Assembly (NCBI GenBank): GCA_963693305.1 | Contig: OY855904.1 | Coordinates: forward strand, 18,464,496-18,528,495 | Origin: Meandrina meandrites | Taxonomy: Eukaryota > Cnidaria > Anthozoa > Scleractinia > Meandrinidae | DNA: 64,000 nt | Direction of reading: 5' to 3' | Notes under the pieces: model-generated | The model's input: only the letters and a program-made list of their open reading frames with translations | Database searches by the model: none | Told to the model about the DNA's origin: nothing | Shown here: positions 11,924 to 23,742 of the stretch, one piece after another | Numbering within the stretch: the stretch's first letter is position 1 | Layout: each line of letters opens with the position of its first letter | Program-made: the position numbers and the translations under genes

Positions 11924-11929
11924 TTTATT
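11924..11929 (-). promoter_or_regulatory. Possible polyadenylation signal AATAAA
   Basis: AATAAA on the minus strand, 3 bp after the stop codon of the GPCR pseudogene. It resembles the short 3' flank of the neighbouring GPCR gene. Confidence 0.3.
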
Positions 11930-11932
11930 AAT

Positions 11933-12862
11933 TTAACAAAAAATATCCTTCAAAATCTTTTTCACCTCCTGTCTGACTTCTCTGATTTTCCAGCAATAGA
12001 GAATGGGATTAAGCGAGGAGTTGAGATAAACCAGCGACTGCGTAATTTCACTAGAAACTAGTAGAGGCGTCACTTTGACTAAGTGGAAATTTTTAAAAAT
12101 TAAAATTACGTCAACAGGGAGGTAACATGCAATCAATGTAAAGTGAATCCACAGTGTCGAGGAAAGTGACTTTTTGTATCGCATTACGTTTATCGAAGCA
12201 CCATTGCGATTATTTACTTAGTTAGGATTACCTCGCATTTTTGCTTGATGCCTTCGAAGAATGAAAAAAATTTTCGTGTAACAGAAGGTGGATATATTAA
12301 GGCATACAAGTATTGATATGGCGCTGATCACAGAGTACGCATGAACATTCCATACAAACGTGAAGCTACTGCAAACGCTCTGAACCCAGAGTACAAGAAG
12401 CAAAATACGAATCCGAGTCCAAGTTACAACTTGTCTGTATCGCGTTCTCATCAACAAAGCGAGCATTCTGTCAACGCTTGCGGCAATCACAGTCCAAAGA
12501 GAAACGCCACACAGAATATATGTACAAATAAAGCTAAACATTTCTGCCAATCGACAAATCTTCCAGTGTTCGTAAGCTATGGACATCAAATATAGTATGT
12601 AAAGAGGTTGTGCAATGAGACCAATACAAAGATCCGTTATCACCAAGTTAAGAAGCAAAAGTCTGGATGGCGGATGAAGGGAGGTTTCCTTTTGGAGACC
12701 GATTAAGATAACAGTGTTTCCCAACAAGACGGCAATCGAGAGGGGAATGTTAAATGAAGAGATGACTAAGGATGCGTTCGTCTGTGTGAGACCTCTCTGC
12801 ATACGAACGCAATTGGTTTGTTGTTGAATTAATTTGGTAGAATTTTCCGCAGACTGATTCAT
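11933..12862 (-). pseudogene. Class A GPCR broken by one in-frame stop
   Basis: A 214-codon frame (12862 to 12218) encodes the N-terminus with NQS and NST sites, TM1-TM5 (GNTVIL in TM1, NLVITDLCIG in TM2, SVDRM in TM3, FCYTKIF in TM5) and the start of the third intracellular loop. It ends at TAA (12218-12220). The same frame continues without a shift for 11 codons to the Met at 12184 and then 83 codons covering TM6 (ACYLP) and TM7 (NSSLNPILY), ending in DIFC. Overall about 309 residues, as in the neighbours. Everything else is intact, so the lesion may be recent, polymorphic or a base error. A small intron removing the stop is possible but no good splice pair is visible. Confidence 0.85.
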
Positions 12863-13106
12863 TCTTTCGTCGAAACTTTCATAAATTGAAGAGTTTTGCT
12901 CTGTTGTAAATCATCACTTCCCCTTTCTCTCAAAGCAGCTGGGTAGTAAATGATAATCTACAGACGTTTTACGCATGCAAGTGAATCAATATTTTCCTTA
13001 GCTTGATAGGTTGTCGAAAAAAAAATAACAAGAAAGTCAGTTAGTACTGTTGCGTAAAGGTTGTGCTTACAAGAAGTTGACAGCTATTTGGAATTTCAAC
13101 TCCAAC

Positions 13107-14405
13107 CAGAAGTCCATAACTAGAAGTCTACATCTCTGGTAATAGGCTTTGAGATATGTCTTTCGCGTGTACCTCGCGCTCCTCGCGTGTAGGCTATTTT
13201 TAGAACAGCTTTGCCGCGAACAAGTAGCCAATCACATTGAAGTATTTTTTAATTCGCGCCTTTGATTGGTTGAACAAATTTTTGAAGAAAAGCAGCACTG
13301 CAGAGGACGAGCGAACTCGAGCGAACGGCATTACGAAAAAAAATATATATATTTCTGTTTGTTGGTCATCGTAATTTCCGTTATGTGAGGATTAAATCGT
13401 CCGGACAAGAATCATCAGGCCATCTTTCATCGATGACGATAGCATCGAAGTTGTAAAAATTCGGAGCATCAAAATAAGCGAGAGGACCTCAGTGTTTTGG
13501 AGTCAGAATACGAAATGGCAGCGGGCAAGATAGACTAATTCCGAGTCAAATTCAAAATGCGAAGACACTAAAGATTAATGGTACTCTCAAGATGAAGACA
13601 GGCATTAAGAGAGCAAGTGCATTTTGGCACAGGTTCGTTGCTATTTTGAAAAACAAAACCGTGGTCCCTGAAGCGCTCAACATCAAGCGCGGAATGAACA
13701 GAATGAAGTTTGATTCGTTTGAGAACAACATTCAGAGAAAACGACAAGTTTGGTGAGTTTCGCATGTTTTTGGAATTATAAGGACGGCATGAAAACAAAA
13801 GACTGACTAAGGTAATGTACTTGTTTTAATATGAATAGAAATACGAGTTTAATTCATCGAACAATGATGATTTCATTCACATCCGTCAAAAGTTTACTTC
13901 AAGTTGTGCTTCTCGGGCACTTCGCAGTGTGCAGCTATCGTGTTGTGTATGTTGTTCAGTATTTTAACACGAGGATATGCTGTACAAAATAAAGACACAC
14001 TTAACTACTAAAAGTTTGGGGAACTTCTGTTCATAAATTCTCTCGTAAATTATAAAAAGTCGACCTGTTTGTTTTGTGAGTTTGTCTACGGAAACCCGGC
14101 GACGGGTTGTTTTTTCACTCGCCTTCAAATGCCACTGAACAGACGTTTGAAATCACTATCTACGATACTACTTCTGTCGAAATGTGAGAATTAAAGAGAA
14201 TGGCCTGTCAAGTGTTTTGATGTGATTTGATTTATTTCACCTGCCACTTTCCAAAATATTCGGCCGCAACTTAGAACTCCAATCGTGTCGAAATAGTGGG
14301 TTACGTCATTTTCTCGCGAGACATCAGTTTCTAAAAATAGCCTACACGCGAAAGACATAGCACGCGCCCCAATACCAGATGTAGACTTCTAGTTATGGAC
14401 TTCTG
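13107..14405. mobile_element. 1.3-kb inverted-repeat element with 7-bp duplications
   Basis: The ends are CAGAAGTCCATAAC and GTTATGGACTTCTG, flanked by CTCCAAC on both sides (13100-13106 and 14406-14412). The inverted homology runs for about 90 bp, including AGAAGTCTACATCT, CTTTCGCGTGT and GTAGGCTATTTTTAGAA. The interior has no convincing coding frame. CAG-starting termini suggest a hAT-like non-autonomous element, although a 7-bp duplication is one base short of the hAT norm. Confidence 0.7.
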
Positions 14406-14412
14406 CTCCAAC

Positions 14413-17400
14413 TTATTCGACTGGTCATTGCATTATGTTTTACAGGAACTCAGGCAACGAGAAGACTTGCGGCAGAAAATGCCAATCTAATATAAGGTAT
14501 CATGCAATTATACACCGAATTTAAAAAATGTCCAAAACATTAGTGTTTAGTTAAAAAGGAAAATCTCTTAAGAGTATTAGATAAAGACAAGACTGGCAAA
14601 TGCATTCTCCAGTGGATTAATTTTATCGATTCACTGGGTCAACACCGAACGTACATAAACTGATGAAGTCTTTTCCTCTATTAATTTTGCAAACCTCCCG
14701 TTTCGTTTTAATTAAAGAAAGCTAGTTAATTTCGATAGCGTGATTGGTTGTCCACTAAGACTGACCAAACACCAAGGACGTTATTGACAACTTACCTCCG
14801 TCACCGGTTTGTATCAAAGATATCAGTTTCACCGTAGGTCACGAAAAGTCGACGTTTGTAGCAACGATTTGGAATTCTCGCTTGCAGTTATTAGAAACTC
14901 AGTCTATACTGGAACACTTATCCACTGGAAAGCGATGTATCCGGTGGATCGCGTCATATGCATCCAGCCTTTGAACAACTGGGCCCTGAACAACAAATTC
15001 ACTTAAAACTACCCAGTAGTAATTCTAAGAATCGCTATCCGTCCTTCATCCGTCAGATCATAAAATTGAAGCAAGACCGGGAAAGTGTTTTCTCGACCAG
15101 GTTTATTCTTTAGTTTCATCGTGTCTACACTCTCATGAACTCAAAGGGGCACTGTCACGGGGATTTTTACGTTTTAGGGTGAAAATGTGCTTAAGATGAA
15201 ATGAAATGCTTTTTCACGTACACAAAATACTCCCAGAAAGTCAAGAGAAGGAAATCTATTGATTTTCTCAAAGGAAGAACAAACCACAGTTATTTCGGGC
15301 GATTTTTCCACAAAACAAAGGAAAAACCTTGAAAAAATCAGTCTGATGTTTTCAAGCTGTAGCCATTCGCATCCTGGCGATCCGCACCCAAACACACTTA
15401 ATTATAGTCTCAGAGAACTGGTTGGGTAGTTTTAAGCGCAACTGGACCAGTATTTTTGGATCTCCTGTGATTGGAATGTCTTTCAGCTTTTCAAAGTTAT
15501 CCTAAAAATTGGTGACAATGTTCCTTCAAGTATCTTTCTCTGTTACAAGTCTACACACGTATCAACCACCCTTGCTAGTTGATCAATTGTACAAAAAAGT
15601 TAATGCAGTCCGTCAGCAGTTTACGTGGAAAATGTATCAGCATAAGCAGAGGAGGGGTGAAGGTCTTCTGGTAATCCTGAGTATATATGTAACTGACGTA
15701 ATCGCATGCACGGGGCCGAAAAAAATTAAGAATAAATAGGTCTATCTCGCGTGTGTTTTAATTCCGAAAACACAGCGAGTGTTAAGCTATATGTATAGTC
15801 ATCTTCAGGGCTTGTTTTAGCTTAAATAAAAAAACAATCCAGTGCTACGTTGCCAAATTCTTTCCATCGGGAATTACTTGTACGTACAAATAGTACGCGC
15901 ACTTTACGGGCAGTATTAAAGTACTTCTAATCCCGAACTATATAGCCAAAAAATCATATTCTTTGCTATTTCTTTATGAAGCGGTAACATTAATAAAACT
16001 CCAACTATCTAGAGATTTTAGGCACTTACGTCATATACTTCAGTATTCCGTTTTGGAAGCACGTAGTCATACACTCATGAAGGTTTTTTTTTATAAGAAC
16101 ATGTAATTTTGAGCTGAAACTGAGCCAATTACTGGATCAGTGTTCTTGTTTTTGGCGACTTGAGTCTCAAAACGTTCTTGAGATGTTTTTAAATCACAAG
16201 TTGCAATACATGTATGAGGCAAAAGTACTATGAAATGAAAAATATCGTATGAAATGTGAAATAAAGGGCCTTGTTTTGAGATTGGTGTTTTATTACGACA
16301 AAAGACACATTTGTGTAACATGCCTCGACAAGACAATATGTCTGTGCAATCGACCTTAGGAGATTTGGCTTCACAAAAGCAGTAAGACACAGAGGAGATG
16401 TGCTACAAACAGAAATAGCATGCACATCAACTTTTGGGTGGTATAAAACCTTTTTATTCAAATCTCAGCTTTAGCTATGTTCTTAAGATCTTCCTAAACT
16501 GAATTTTACTATTTTCAGCCTCGACGTTCTTATAAAATATGTTCTTATAAAAAAGCTGAGTGTGTGCCATCCCCCAAACGGTCGAGCGCGTTACAGTTTC
16601 AAGAATCCTTCAGTCATTGACCTCATTTTGGGCCTTGGAATCAGGTTCAATCTTAAGTGACGCTGCCCTGAATTCTTTAAAAACAAATTGCTTTTACTTA
16701 TAATTCCCTACACATTTATTATCGACCTCCACTCAGCCATAGTTATGACTCAGAAATAGTGCACGTTATCTGTGTAGTTGGGTATTTTGTTAAGGTATTT
16801 ATTTATTTATTTGCCATGGAAACAGAAAGCGCGCGCGGTACTCGTTCTTTGTCTTGCACCGGAAGATCTTAAGTCATTTGAATCGTAAATCCCTTACACT
16901 TTAGATCGACGAAATACAGTACAACTAGTCATATATACAGCTACAACACACTTTATAGTCTAATCCGATATATCCGATGCAATTATTCGGCGTTCGGACG
17001 CTAATCATTAACAATTAAACTTAATAAATCGCTTGCAAATGCTAATATAATGTTCACAAAGGCTTTCTCAATTTTCAGTGATTACTCGACAGTTATCCTT
17101 CAAACTAGGAAGCCTAACGCCAAGAGAATAATTGTTAGAATTAATAACACCAAGCCGACTTGACATTAAGATGACCTTGCACCAAAATATGTCTAACGTC
17201 CTTGACAATGTTATCTTGCCAATGATAAATAAACAATTACTAACTAAGATATCACTTAAATCATAGCAGAACATTTATACCCTCCAACCAAAGATAGGTT
17301 TGCAGTACAGAGAAAGATAAATGATTAAATTAATTAACTAATTCCAAAGCATTAAGCCCATGTAACAGAACTGCGTCAAATAAAAAGCATTTCTTCATCC

Positions 17401-17434
17401 TCCCATTTCGCCTTTCGTACGATTGCCCCTTTTC
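14413..17434. other. Intergenic, no gene recognised
   Basis: Frames of 60-100 codons (14809-15006, 15174-15395, 16091-16461) lack recognisable domains. At about 15145 the words GGGGCACTGTCACGGGGA resemble a transposon end, but no partner end is seen. A short (ATTT)n lies at 16797-16812. Confidence 0.45.
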
Positions 17435-18391
17435 TCATCGCTGTGGACAAAATGCTTGTTTAACCATCTGCTTAACTTCCTGTCTAATTTCCTTCATTTT
17501 CCAGTAGTAGAAAAGCGGATTTAAAGACGCTCTCAGGTAAACCATGGACGCCACAACAGCCTCGGAGAATAACAGCCTTGTTCCCACTATCGCAGTCATA
17601 CCTCTTATTACAGAGTAAGGAACGTAACATGAAATAAGAATAAGGTTGAACACCAAGGCACTGGAAACAGTTTTACTGTATCTGGTACAGGTTTGACCGC
17701 CATTATCTGCATTATCTTCGTTCGGTTCTCCGGCTCGAACAGACTCAGGACAATCCCGCACCTGTGACCTCCGGAGACGAAGCGTGAAGAAAATTTTCAG
17801 GTAACAGAATGTTGATACCACCACGTTCAGTAATATATATGCGCAACTTAAACTGAAGTACACAAGGCTACTTCCAAAGACCAACATGCTGACTGCTATG
17901 TTCTGTAACCAAACGAAAAGGACGGCCAAGCGAACACGCTTGACAGTAACTACTTGTCTGTACCTCATCTTCAACAACAAGGCGAGAAGTCGATCCACGC
18001 TAATTGTGGTCATTGTAGCCAGGGACACTCCGCAAAGAATCGTGGTTGTTATATACGAAATAGATGCGGCGAGGTAACAAATGTCCAAACGCTTGGCGAC
18101 TATCGATAGCTGATAAACAACAAACGCTGGCTGTGTAATGACACCAAAACATAAGTCTGTGGCGGAAAGACATCGAAACAAGAGTTTTGAAGGCGGATGG
18201 AGGGACGATTGCTTGTAAAAAGCAATAAAAACAAGAATATGGCCTAACACAGCAGTGATCGAAAAAATTATATTCAAGACGGAGAGAAAAACTCTTGCCC
18301 CAAGCACGTGCGAAGTCTCGATAGTCTTCTTCGTAGCTGTAAAACAGAGGTCTCCAGCAAGTGTAAGACTACTTTCCTCCATAGAATTCAT
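17435..18391 (-). CDS. Class A (rhodopsin-like) GPCR, orphan, single exon
   Basis: This 318-residue protein has seven hydrophobic segments. Motifs seen: TM1 with LGHILVFIA, where Gly-His replaces the usual Asn region; TM2 with CLSATDLCFG (conserved Asp); Cys at the start of TM3 (LDICYLA); TM3 ending SVDRLLALL, DRL again replacing DRY; MRYRQVVT in ICL2; TM4 Trp; TM5 FCYLKIF; a longer ICL3 with an acidic Asn/Glu/Asp stretch; TM6 SCYVP; TM7 ASLNPLFY. The C-terminus is QAFCPQR. Intronless, same strand as the two loci at 8147 and 11933, and clearly their paralogue although more diverged. The ligand is unknown. The start is the first Met upstream of TM1. Confidence 0.88.
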   Translation of the reverse strand: MNSMEESSLTLAGDLCFTATKKTIETSHVLGARVFLSVLNIIFSITAVLGHILVFIAFYKQSSLHPPSKLLFRCLSATDLCFGVITQPAFVVYQLSIVAKRLDICYLAASISYITTTILCGVSLATMTTISVDRLLALLLKMRYRQVVTVKRVRLAVLFVWLQNIAVSMLVFGSSLVYFSLSCAYILLNVVVSTFCYLKIFFTLRLRRSQVRDCPESVRAGEPNEDNADNGGQTCTRYSKTVSSALVFNLILISCYVPYSVIRGMTAIVGTRLLFSEAVVASMVYLRASLNPLFYYWKMKEIRQEVKQMVKQAFCPQR

Positions 18392-18399
18392 CGTGGCTC

Positions 18400-19325
18400 T
18401 TCTCGGTATCCGAAAGTAAAGCGTGGCTGAGTTCTCTTTTCCTTATTCAAGTCAAATTGCTGAACGAGCCAAGGGAAATAAAATGAACATGTCACTTTGT
18501 CAAGTTTGGACCAGTTTGCGGCCAAGGAAGGTTTAAACGATGTTGACTAACGGATGGCAGGGACGTCTCTTGGCAAAGGAGATGTCTTTGATAGTACACA
18601 AGATGAAAGGAAGGCCATGCTACTTAATTAAAAATATCGACACTCGAATCAACACCTTTCATGAAGAAACAAACTGTCAATAGCGTCGCGCACAAATGAC
18701 GTCACCAAAATTGAGCACCCCACGTGACTCAGACAAACAAACCTCTCTAAATCCCATTTCTACAAGAGCGATATGTAGAAATTATGTCGCTCGCAAGCAA
18801 ATTGAGGTATTATATTTCAAAAATGCCAAAAACAATAGTTCTCATTCCATGGCGCCAAGTAATCATAAAGAAACTCCATAAAAACTTGGTGCTTTGGTAA
18901 GAATGCGTAAAAAAAAAATTTCTTCGAGACAACACCGTGCTGCAAAAAACGTATTATCCCGATCACATCGTTCAGATTTCTCGGCGACAGACTTATCAAG
19001 GAGAACTACTGTGTCACGTGCTACACCTAATTTGTTATATCTCTAATTTCGCTCGTTAATTGTTTAATACGCGCTTGGCTGGCTAGTGCGCGATTTTACT
19101 CAGCCAAAAAAAAACTATCGTAACTTTTTTTCTCTTTTTCTTGCCCTTCGCCTTGCATGCTTGTCCCTCAGTCAAACAGGGAATCTCGGTCAATGTGTAA
19201 ACTGATGCAGTGCGATCGAAATGAAAGACATTTATGATACGACACATCAGGGACAGTTAAAAATGAAAAACTCTGGTCCCATTCAATACGTGCACCCATG
19301 AAGCGTGAAGATGAACGGTACCTTA
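18400..19325. other. Intergenic, upstream of the GPCR at 17435
   Basis: This should contain the promoter and 5' UTR of the GPCR gene, but I see no specific element. No gene is recognised. Confidence 0.4.
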
Positions 19326-19329
19326 TTCT

Positions 19330-19806
19330 TATTCGAGTATTAAATTTCGCGAAAAATCAAGAGCCATATTTCGCGAGTACAAAATTTCGCGATTTTGCGA
19401 GGAAGGTAGAATTGAAGTGTATTTGAATTTCGCGATTTTTTTCTATCCTTCAATATTTGCGTTTTTCCTCAGAACTATAACAACATAATTGACATGATCG
19501 TCATCGCAAACAGAGCAAACAAAACAAGCTAAATATAACAAGGCATAAGATATTCTCCAGTCTAAATAGAACTTAGCATGCGCAGCAGAGGACAATTCGG
19601 ACAGCGAGAGTGATGCAGTGGTAGATAACTTGGGCAAAATCAAACAAAAAACCCTAAACATGAAGCTGAGACATGTTGCAATAACAGAAAAAAAAAAAAG
19701 CAACAGCGTGAATTTCATTATTTTTTGATATTATACAGTATTAAATTTCGCGATATTAATTTTCGCGCGTCCTATATTTCGCGAGTATTAAATTTCGCGA
19801 TTTTTT
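19330..19806. repeat. TTTCGCG-rich dispersed repeat
   Basis: GTATTAAATTTCGCG occurs at about 19337, 19739 and 19786, with further TTTCGCGA words at 19358-19440 and 19757-19780. Two TTTCGCG clusters flank an AT-rich middle segment. A frame in the middle (19443-19718, minus) has no domain support. Confidence 0.45.
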
Positions 19807-19902
19807 CAAAATTGAATTGAATGCGAGTTCTCTTTTCAAAGGTTTGAAACTTTCCGGGTTAAAGTGTACTCACAACATCAAACTGTCAGAACACTTACTG
19901 TC

Positions 19903-20693
19903 GAGGGTTGGAAGCTAAAATTTCGGAGTGCTCGCCATTTGGGCGAGTGACCTTTGAGCTGCACTCGCCCAGATAATTTTTTACTCGCCCAGTCTCCTAG
20001 CTCCACACAAGCACAGAACACATTATCCCCCCCCCCCCCCCCCCCCTCCGCCAACCCAACGAACATCAAATATCCAAGTTCAATTTTTAATCACATTTGA
20101 CGGTGTTCCTTAGTTTAAGCTAGTTTAAGGGCGTTTACAAGGTTTCCGTTGATTTTCTCAGTTCATTTTCAAGGTATTTCAGCATAAGTTCTTCGGACAT
20201 CTCAGGCTCAGACTCATAATCCGATATCATCCCCTCATTGGGTCTTCATTTCGCAACGTTAGGCGGTCAATTGCCACTTCGATGATGATGTCCTTGTCTT
20301 TTCGTATTCGCGAGATCCACGGACCGTTGTTGATGTGCTCTTATCAGGAGTGGTATTTTCTTGCTAGTGGATACTTTAGACACCCAGGGAGAAATTTCCC
20401 CATTTTAACACTGAGTTCAAATTTTCTATGTTCGCGAACCAGAAATTAATTTGCGACAAAACACCAGGTTTGTGGGAGATTTCAAAATGGTAAACATTGT
20501 ATTGCACGCTATTAGCTGTGGACAGTGTAATTTATTTCAAAGTGGAAAGTAGAAAGCTACGCTTATTTTGAATTTTATATTCTGGAGCTGAAAATCGTAC
20601 TCGCCAAACCGGGCGAGTGCTCTGTGATTTGTACTCGCCCGACAGTTTTGACACTCGCCTGGGTGAGTGGGCGAGTGCTTATGTCCAACCCTG
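19903..20693. mobile_element. 0.8-kb element with AGGGTTGGA termini
   Basis: The left end GAGGGTTGGA and right end TCCAACCCTG are reverse complements apart from the first base, and CTGTC flanks both (19898-19902 and 20694-20698). Close to each end are clustered ACTCGCCC/GGGCGAGT words, which can pair across the element. A C run of about 18 sits at 20029-20046. No transposase is visible, so it is probably non-autonomous. Confidence 0.55.
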
Positions 20694-20801
20694 CTGTCGG
20701 TTTGAGTTAGTCAGTGAGTGGGCGCGAAAATCTAAAACAGAACCGAGAACAGCATGAAAATGAGATTGACAAAAATTAACAAGTGTAAAATGAAGGTCTT
20801 G

Positions 20802-20825
20802 GTCACCAAAACATGCAGTCACTTG
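20802..20825. repeat. Direct repeat flanking the minisatellite, left copy
   Basis: GTCACCAAAACATGCAGTCACTTG here and GTCACCAAACATGCAGTCACTTG at 23720-23742 match except for one A. They lie in the same orientation on the two sides of the array. Confidence 0.6.
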
Positions 20826-20948
20826 TCGAGTCAAACAGCAGTCTCTAGGGGGCGGGAACAAGAGAGACCCTGGGTCCTGGAAACGCGGTTGTCTCAAAAA
20901 CGCGCGTACGTGTTGCTGTGACTTGTACGTGTACTGCAGTTAAGTCCC

Positions 20949-23550
20949 TTTATTTGGTTTGCTTGGTGACTTATACTGCAGTCACTTGTATTTGGTTTGC
21001 TTGGTGACTTGTACTACTACAGTCACTTGTCAGTGTTTGTATTGCTTGGTGACTTACCCCACAGTCACTTACATTTGTGTTGCTTGGTGACTTACACCAC
21101 AGTCACTTGTATTTGTGTTGCTTGGTCACTTATACAGCAGTCACTTGTATTTTCATTGCTTGGTGACTTATACCGCAATCACTTTTGGGTTGCTTGGTGA
21201 CTTATACTACAGTCACTTGTATTTTCATTGCTTGGTGACTTATACTTAAGTCACTTGTATTTTCATTGCTTGGTGACTTATACCGCAATCACTTGTATTT
21301 GGGTTGATTGGTGACTTATACAGCGGTCACTTGTATTTTCATTACTTGGTGACTTATACCGCAATCACTTGTATTTGTGTTGCTTGGTGACTTATACAGC
21401 AGTCACTTGTATTTTCATTGCTCGGTGACTTATACTTCAGTCACTTGTATTTTCATTGCTTGGTGACTTATACCGCAATCACTTGTATTTGGGTTGCTTG
21501 GTGACTTATACAGCAGTCACTTGTATTTTCATTGCTTGGTGACTTATACTTCAGTCACTTGTATTTTCATTGCTTGGTGACTTATACCGCGATCACTTGT
21601 ATTTTCATTGCTCGGTGACTTATACTTCAGTCACTTGTATTTTCATTGCTCGGTGACTTATACTTCAGTCACTTGTATTTTCATTGCTTGGTGACTTATA
21701 CCGCAATCACTTGTATTTGGGTTGCTTGGTGACTTATACAGCAGTCACTTTTATTTTCATTGCTTGGTGACTTATACCGCAATCACTTGTATTTGGGTTG
21801 CTTGGTGACTTATACAGCAGTCACTTGTATTTTCATTGCTTGGTGACTTATACTTCAGTCACTTGTATTTTCATTGCTTGGTGACTTACACCGCAATCAC
21901 TTGTATTTGGGTTGCTTGGTGACTTATACAGCAGTCACTTGTATTTTCATTGCTTGGTGACTTATACTTCAGTCACTTGTATTTTCATTGCTTGGTGACT
22001 TATACCGCGATCACTTGTATTTTCATTGCTCGGTGACTTATACTTCAGTCACTTGTATTTTCATTGCTTGGTGACTTATACCGCGATCACTTGTATTTTC
22101 ATTGCTTGGTGACTTATACTTCAGTCACTTGTATTTTCATTGCTCGGTGACTTATACGTCAGTCACTTGTATTTTCATTGCTCGGTGACTTATACTTCAG
22201 TCACTTGTATTTTCATTGCTTGGTGACTTATACCGCGATCACTTGTATTTTCATTGCTCAGTGACTTATACTTCAGTCACTTGTATTTTCATTGCTCGGT
22301 GACTTATACTTCAGTCACTTGTATTTTCTTGGCTTGGTGACTTATATCGCAATCACTTGTATTTGGGTTGCTTGGTGACTTATACAGCAGTCACTTGTAT
22401 TTTCATTGCTTGGTGACTTATACTGCAGTCACTTGTATTTTCATTGCTCGGTGACTTATACTTCAGTCACTTGTATTTTCATTGCTTTGTGACTTATACC
22501 GCGATCACTTGTATTTTCATTGCTCGGTGACTTATACTTCAGTCACTTGTATTTTCATTGCTCGGTGACTTATACTTCAGTCACTTGTATTTTCATTGCT
22601 TGGTGACTTATACCGCAATCACTTGTATTTGGGTTGCTTGGTGACTTTTACAGCAGTCACTTGTATTTTCATTGCTTGGTGACTTATACCGCAATCACTT
22701 GTATTTGGGTTGCTTGGTGACTTATACAGCAGTCACTTGTATTTTCATTGCTTGGTGACTTATACTGCAGTCACTTGTATTTTCATTGCTCGGTGACTTA
22801 TACTTCAGTCACTTGTATTTTCATTGCTTGGTGACTTATACCGCAATCACTTGTATTTGGGTTGCTTGGTGACTTATACAGCAGTCACTTGTATTTTCAT
22901 TGCTTGGTGACTTATACTTCAGTCACTTGTATTTTCATTGCTTGGTGACTTATACTTCAGTCACTTGTATTTTCATTGCTCGGTGACTTATACGTCAGTC
23001 ACTTGTATTTTCATTGCTCGGTGACTTATACTTCAGTCACTTGTATTTTCATTGCTTGGTGACTTATACCGCGATCACTTGTATTTTCATTGCTCAGTGA
23101 CTTATACTTCAGTCACTTGTATTTTCATTGCTCGGTGACTTATACTTCAGTCACTTGTATTTTCTTGGCTTGGTGACTTATATCGCAATCACTTGTATTT
23201 GGGTTGCTTGGTGACTTATACAGCAGTCACTTGTATTTTCATTGCTTGGTGACTTATACTGCAGTCACTTGTATTTTCATTGCTCGGTGACTTATACTTC
23301 AGTCACTTGTATTTTCATTGCTTGGTGACTTATACCGCAATCACTTGTATTTGGGTTGCTTGGTGACTTATACAGCAGTCACTTGTATTTTCATTGCTTG
23401 GTGACTTATACCGCAATCACTTGTATTTGGGTTGCTTGGTGACTTGTACTGCAGTCACTTAGCTTGTATTTAGTTTGCTTGGTGACTTACACCACTTGTT
23501 TTTGCATTGCTTGGTGACTTATACTGCAGTCACTTGTATTTGTATTGATT
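20949..23550. repeat. Minisatellite, 38-bp unit, about 68 copies
   Basis: The unit reads like TCACTTGTAT, then TTTCATTGCT or TTGGGTTGCT, then TGGTGACTTA, then TATACxxCAG-like ends, 38 bp in total. Two main subtypes alternate irregularly. Each unit holds a palindromic core GTGACTTATACTTCAGTCAC. The block with the rare TACGTC variant (22155) and the TTCTTGGC variant (22328) recurs exactly 836 bp later (22991 and 23164), i.e. 22 units, so part of the array duplicated as a block. The short frame at 20997-21200 is a by-product of the repeat. Confidence 0.95.
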
Positions 23551-23579
23551 GATGGGAGGGGGATTTTACTTGTTTTAAT

Positions 23580-23742
23580 TAACCTTTAAAATGTCATAAT
23601 AAAGCAACATTTTGCCCTGTTCAGTACTGTCCAGATGTATTGTTTTGCTTCCGTGGGATGGAGGCTTACAAGTGGGAGAGGGGGGCTTAAAAGTAGAACT
23701 TAACGGTACTTGTGTTTGAGTCACCAAACATGCAGTCACTTG
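23580..23742. repeat. Right flank of the minisatellite, shared with a MITE
   Basis: TAATAAAGCAACATTTTGCC followed by CTGTTCAGTACTGTC (23599-23633) closely matches 43863-43899 inside the CCGTAAAATTCCGG element. The second copy of the array-flanking direct repeat ends the segment (23720-23742). Confidence 0.5.

Noticed and set aside
20997..21200. 67-codon plus-strand frame
   Set aside because: It lies in the first units of the 38-bp minisatellite; the repeat composition explains the frame.
20949..23550. CRISPR-like regular array
   Set aside because: Units are contiguous 38-bp tandem repeats with no unique spacers, in an animal genome.
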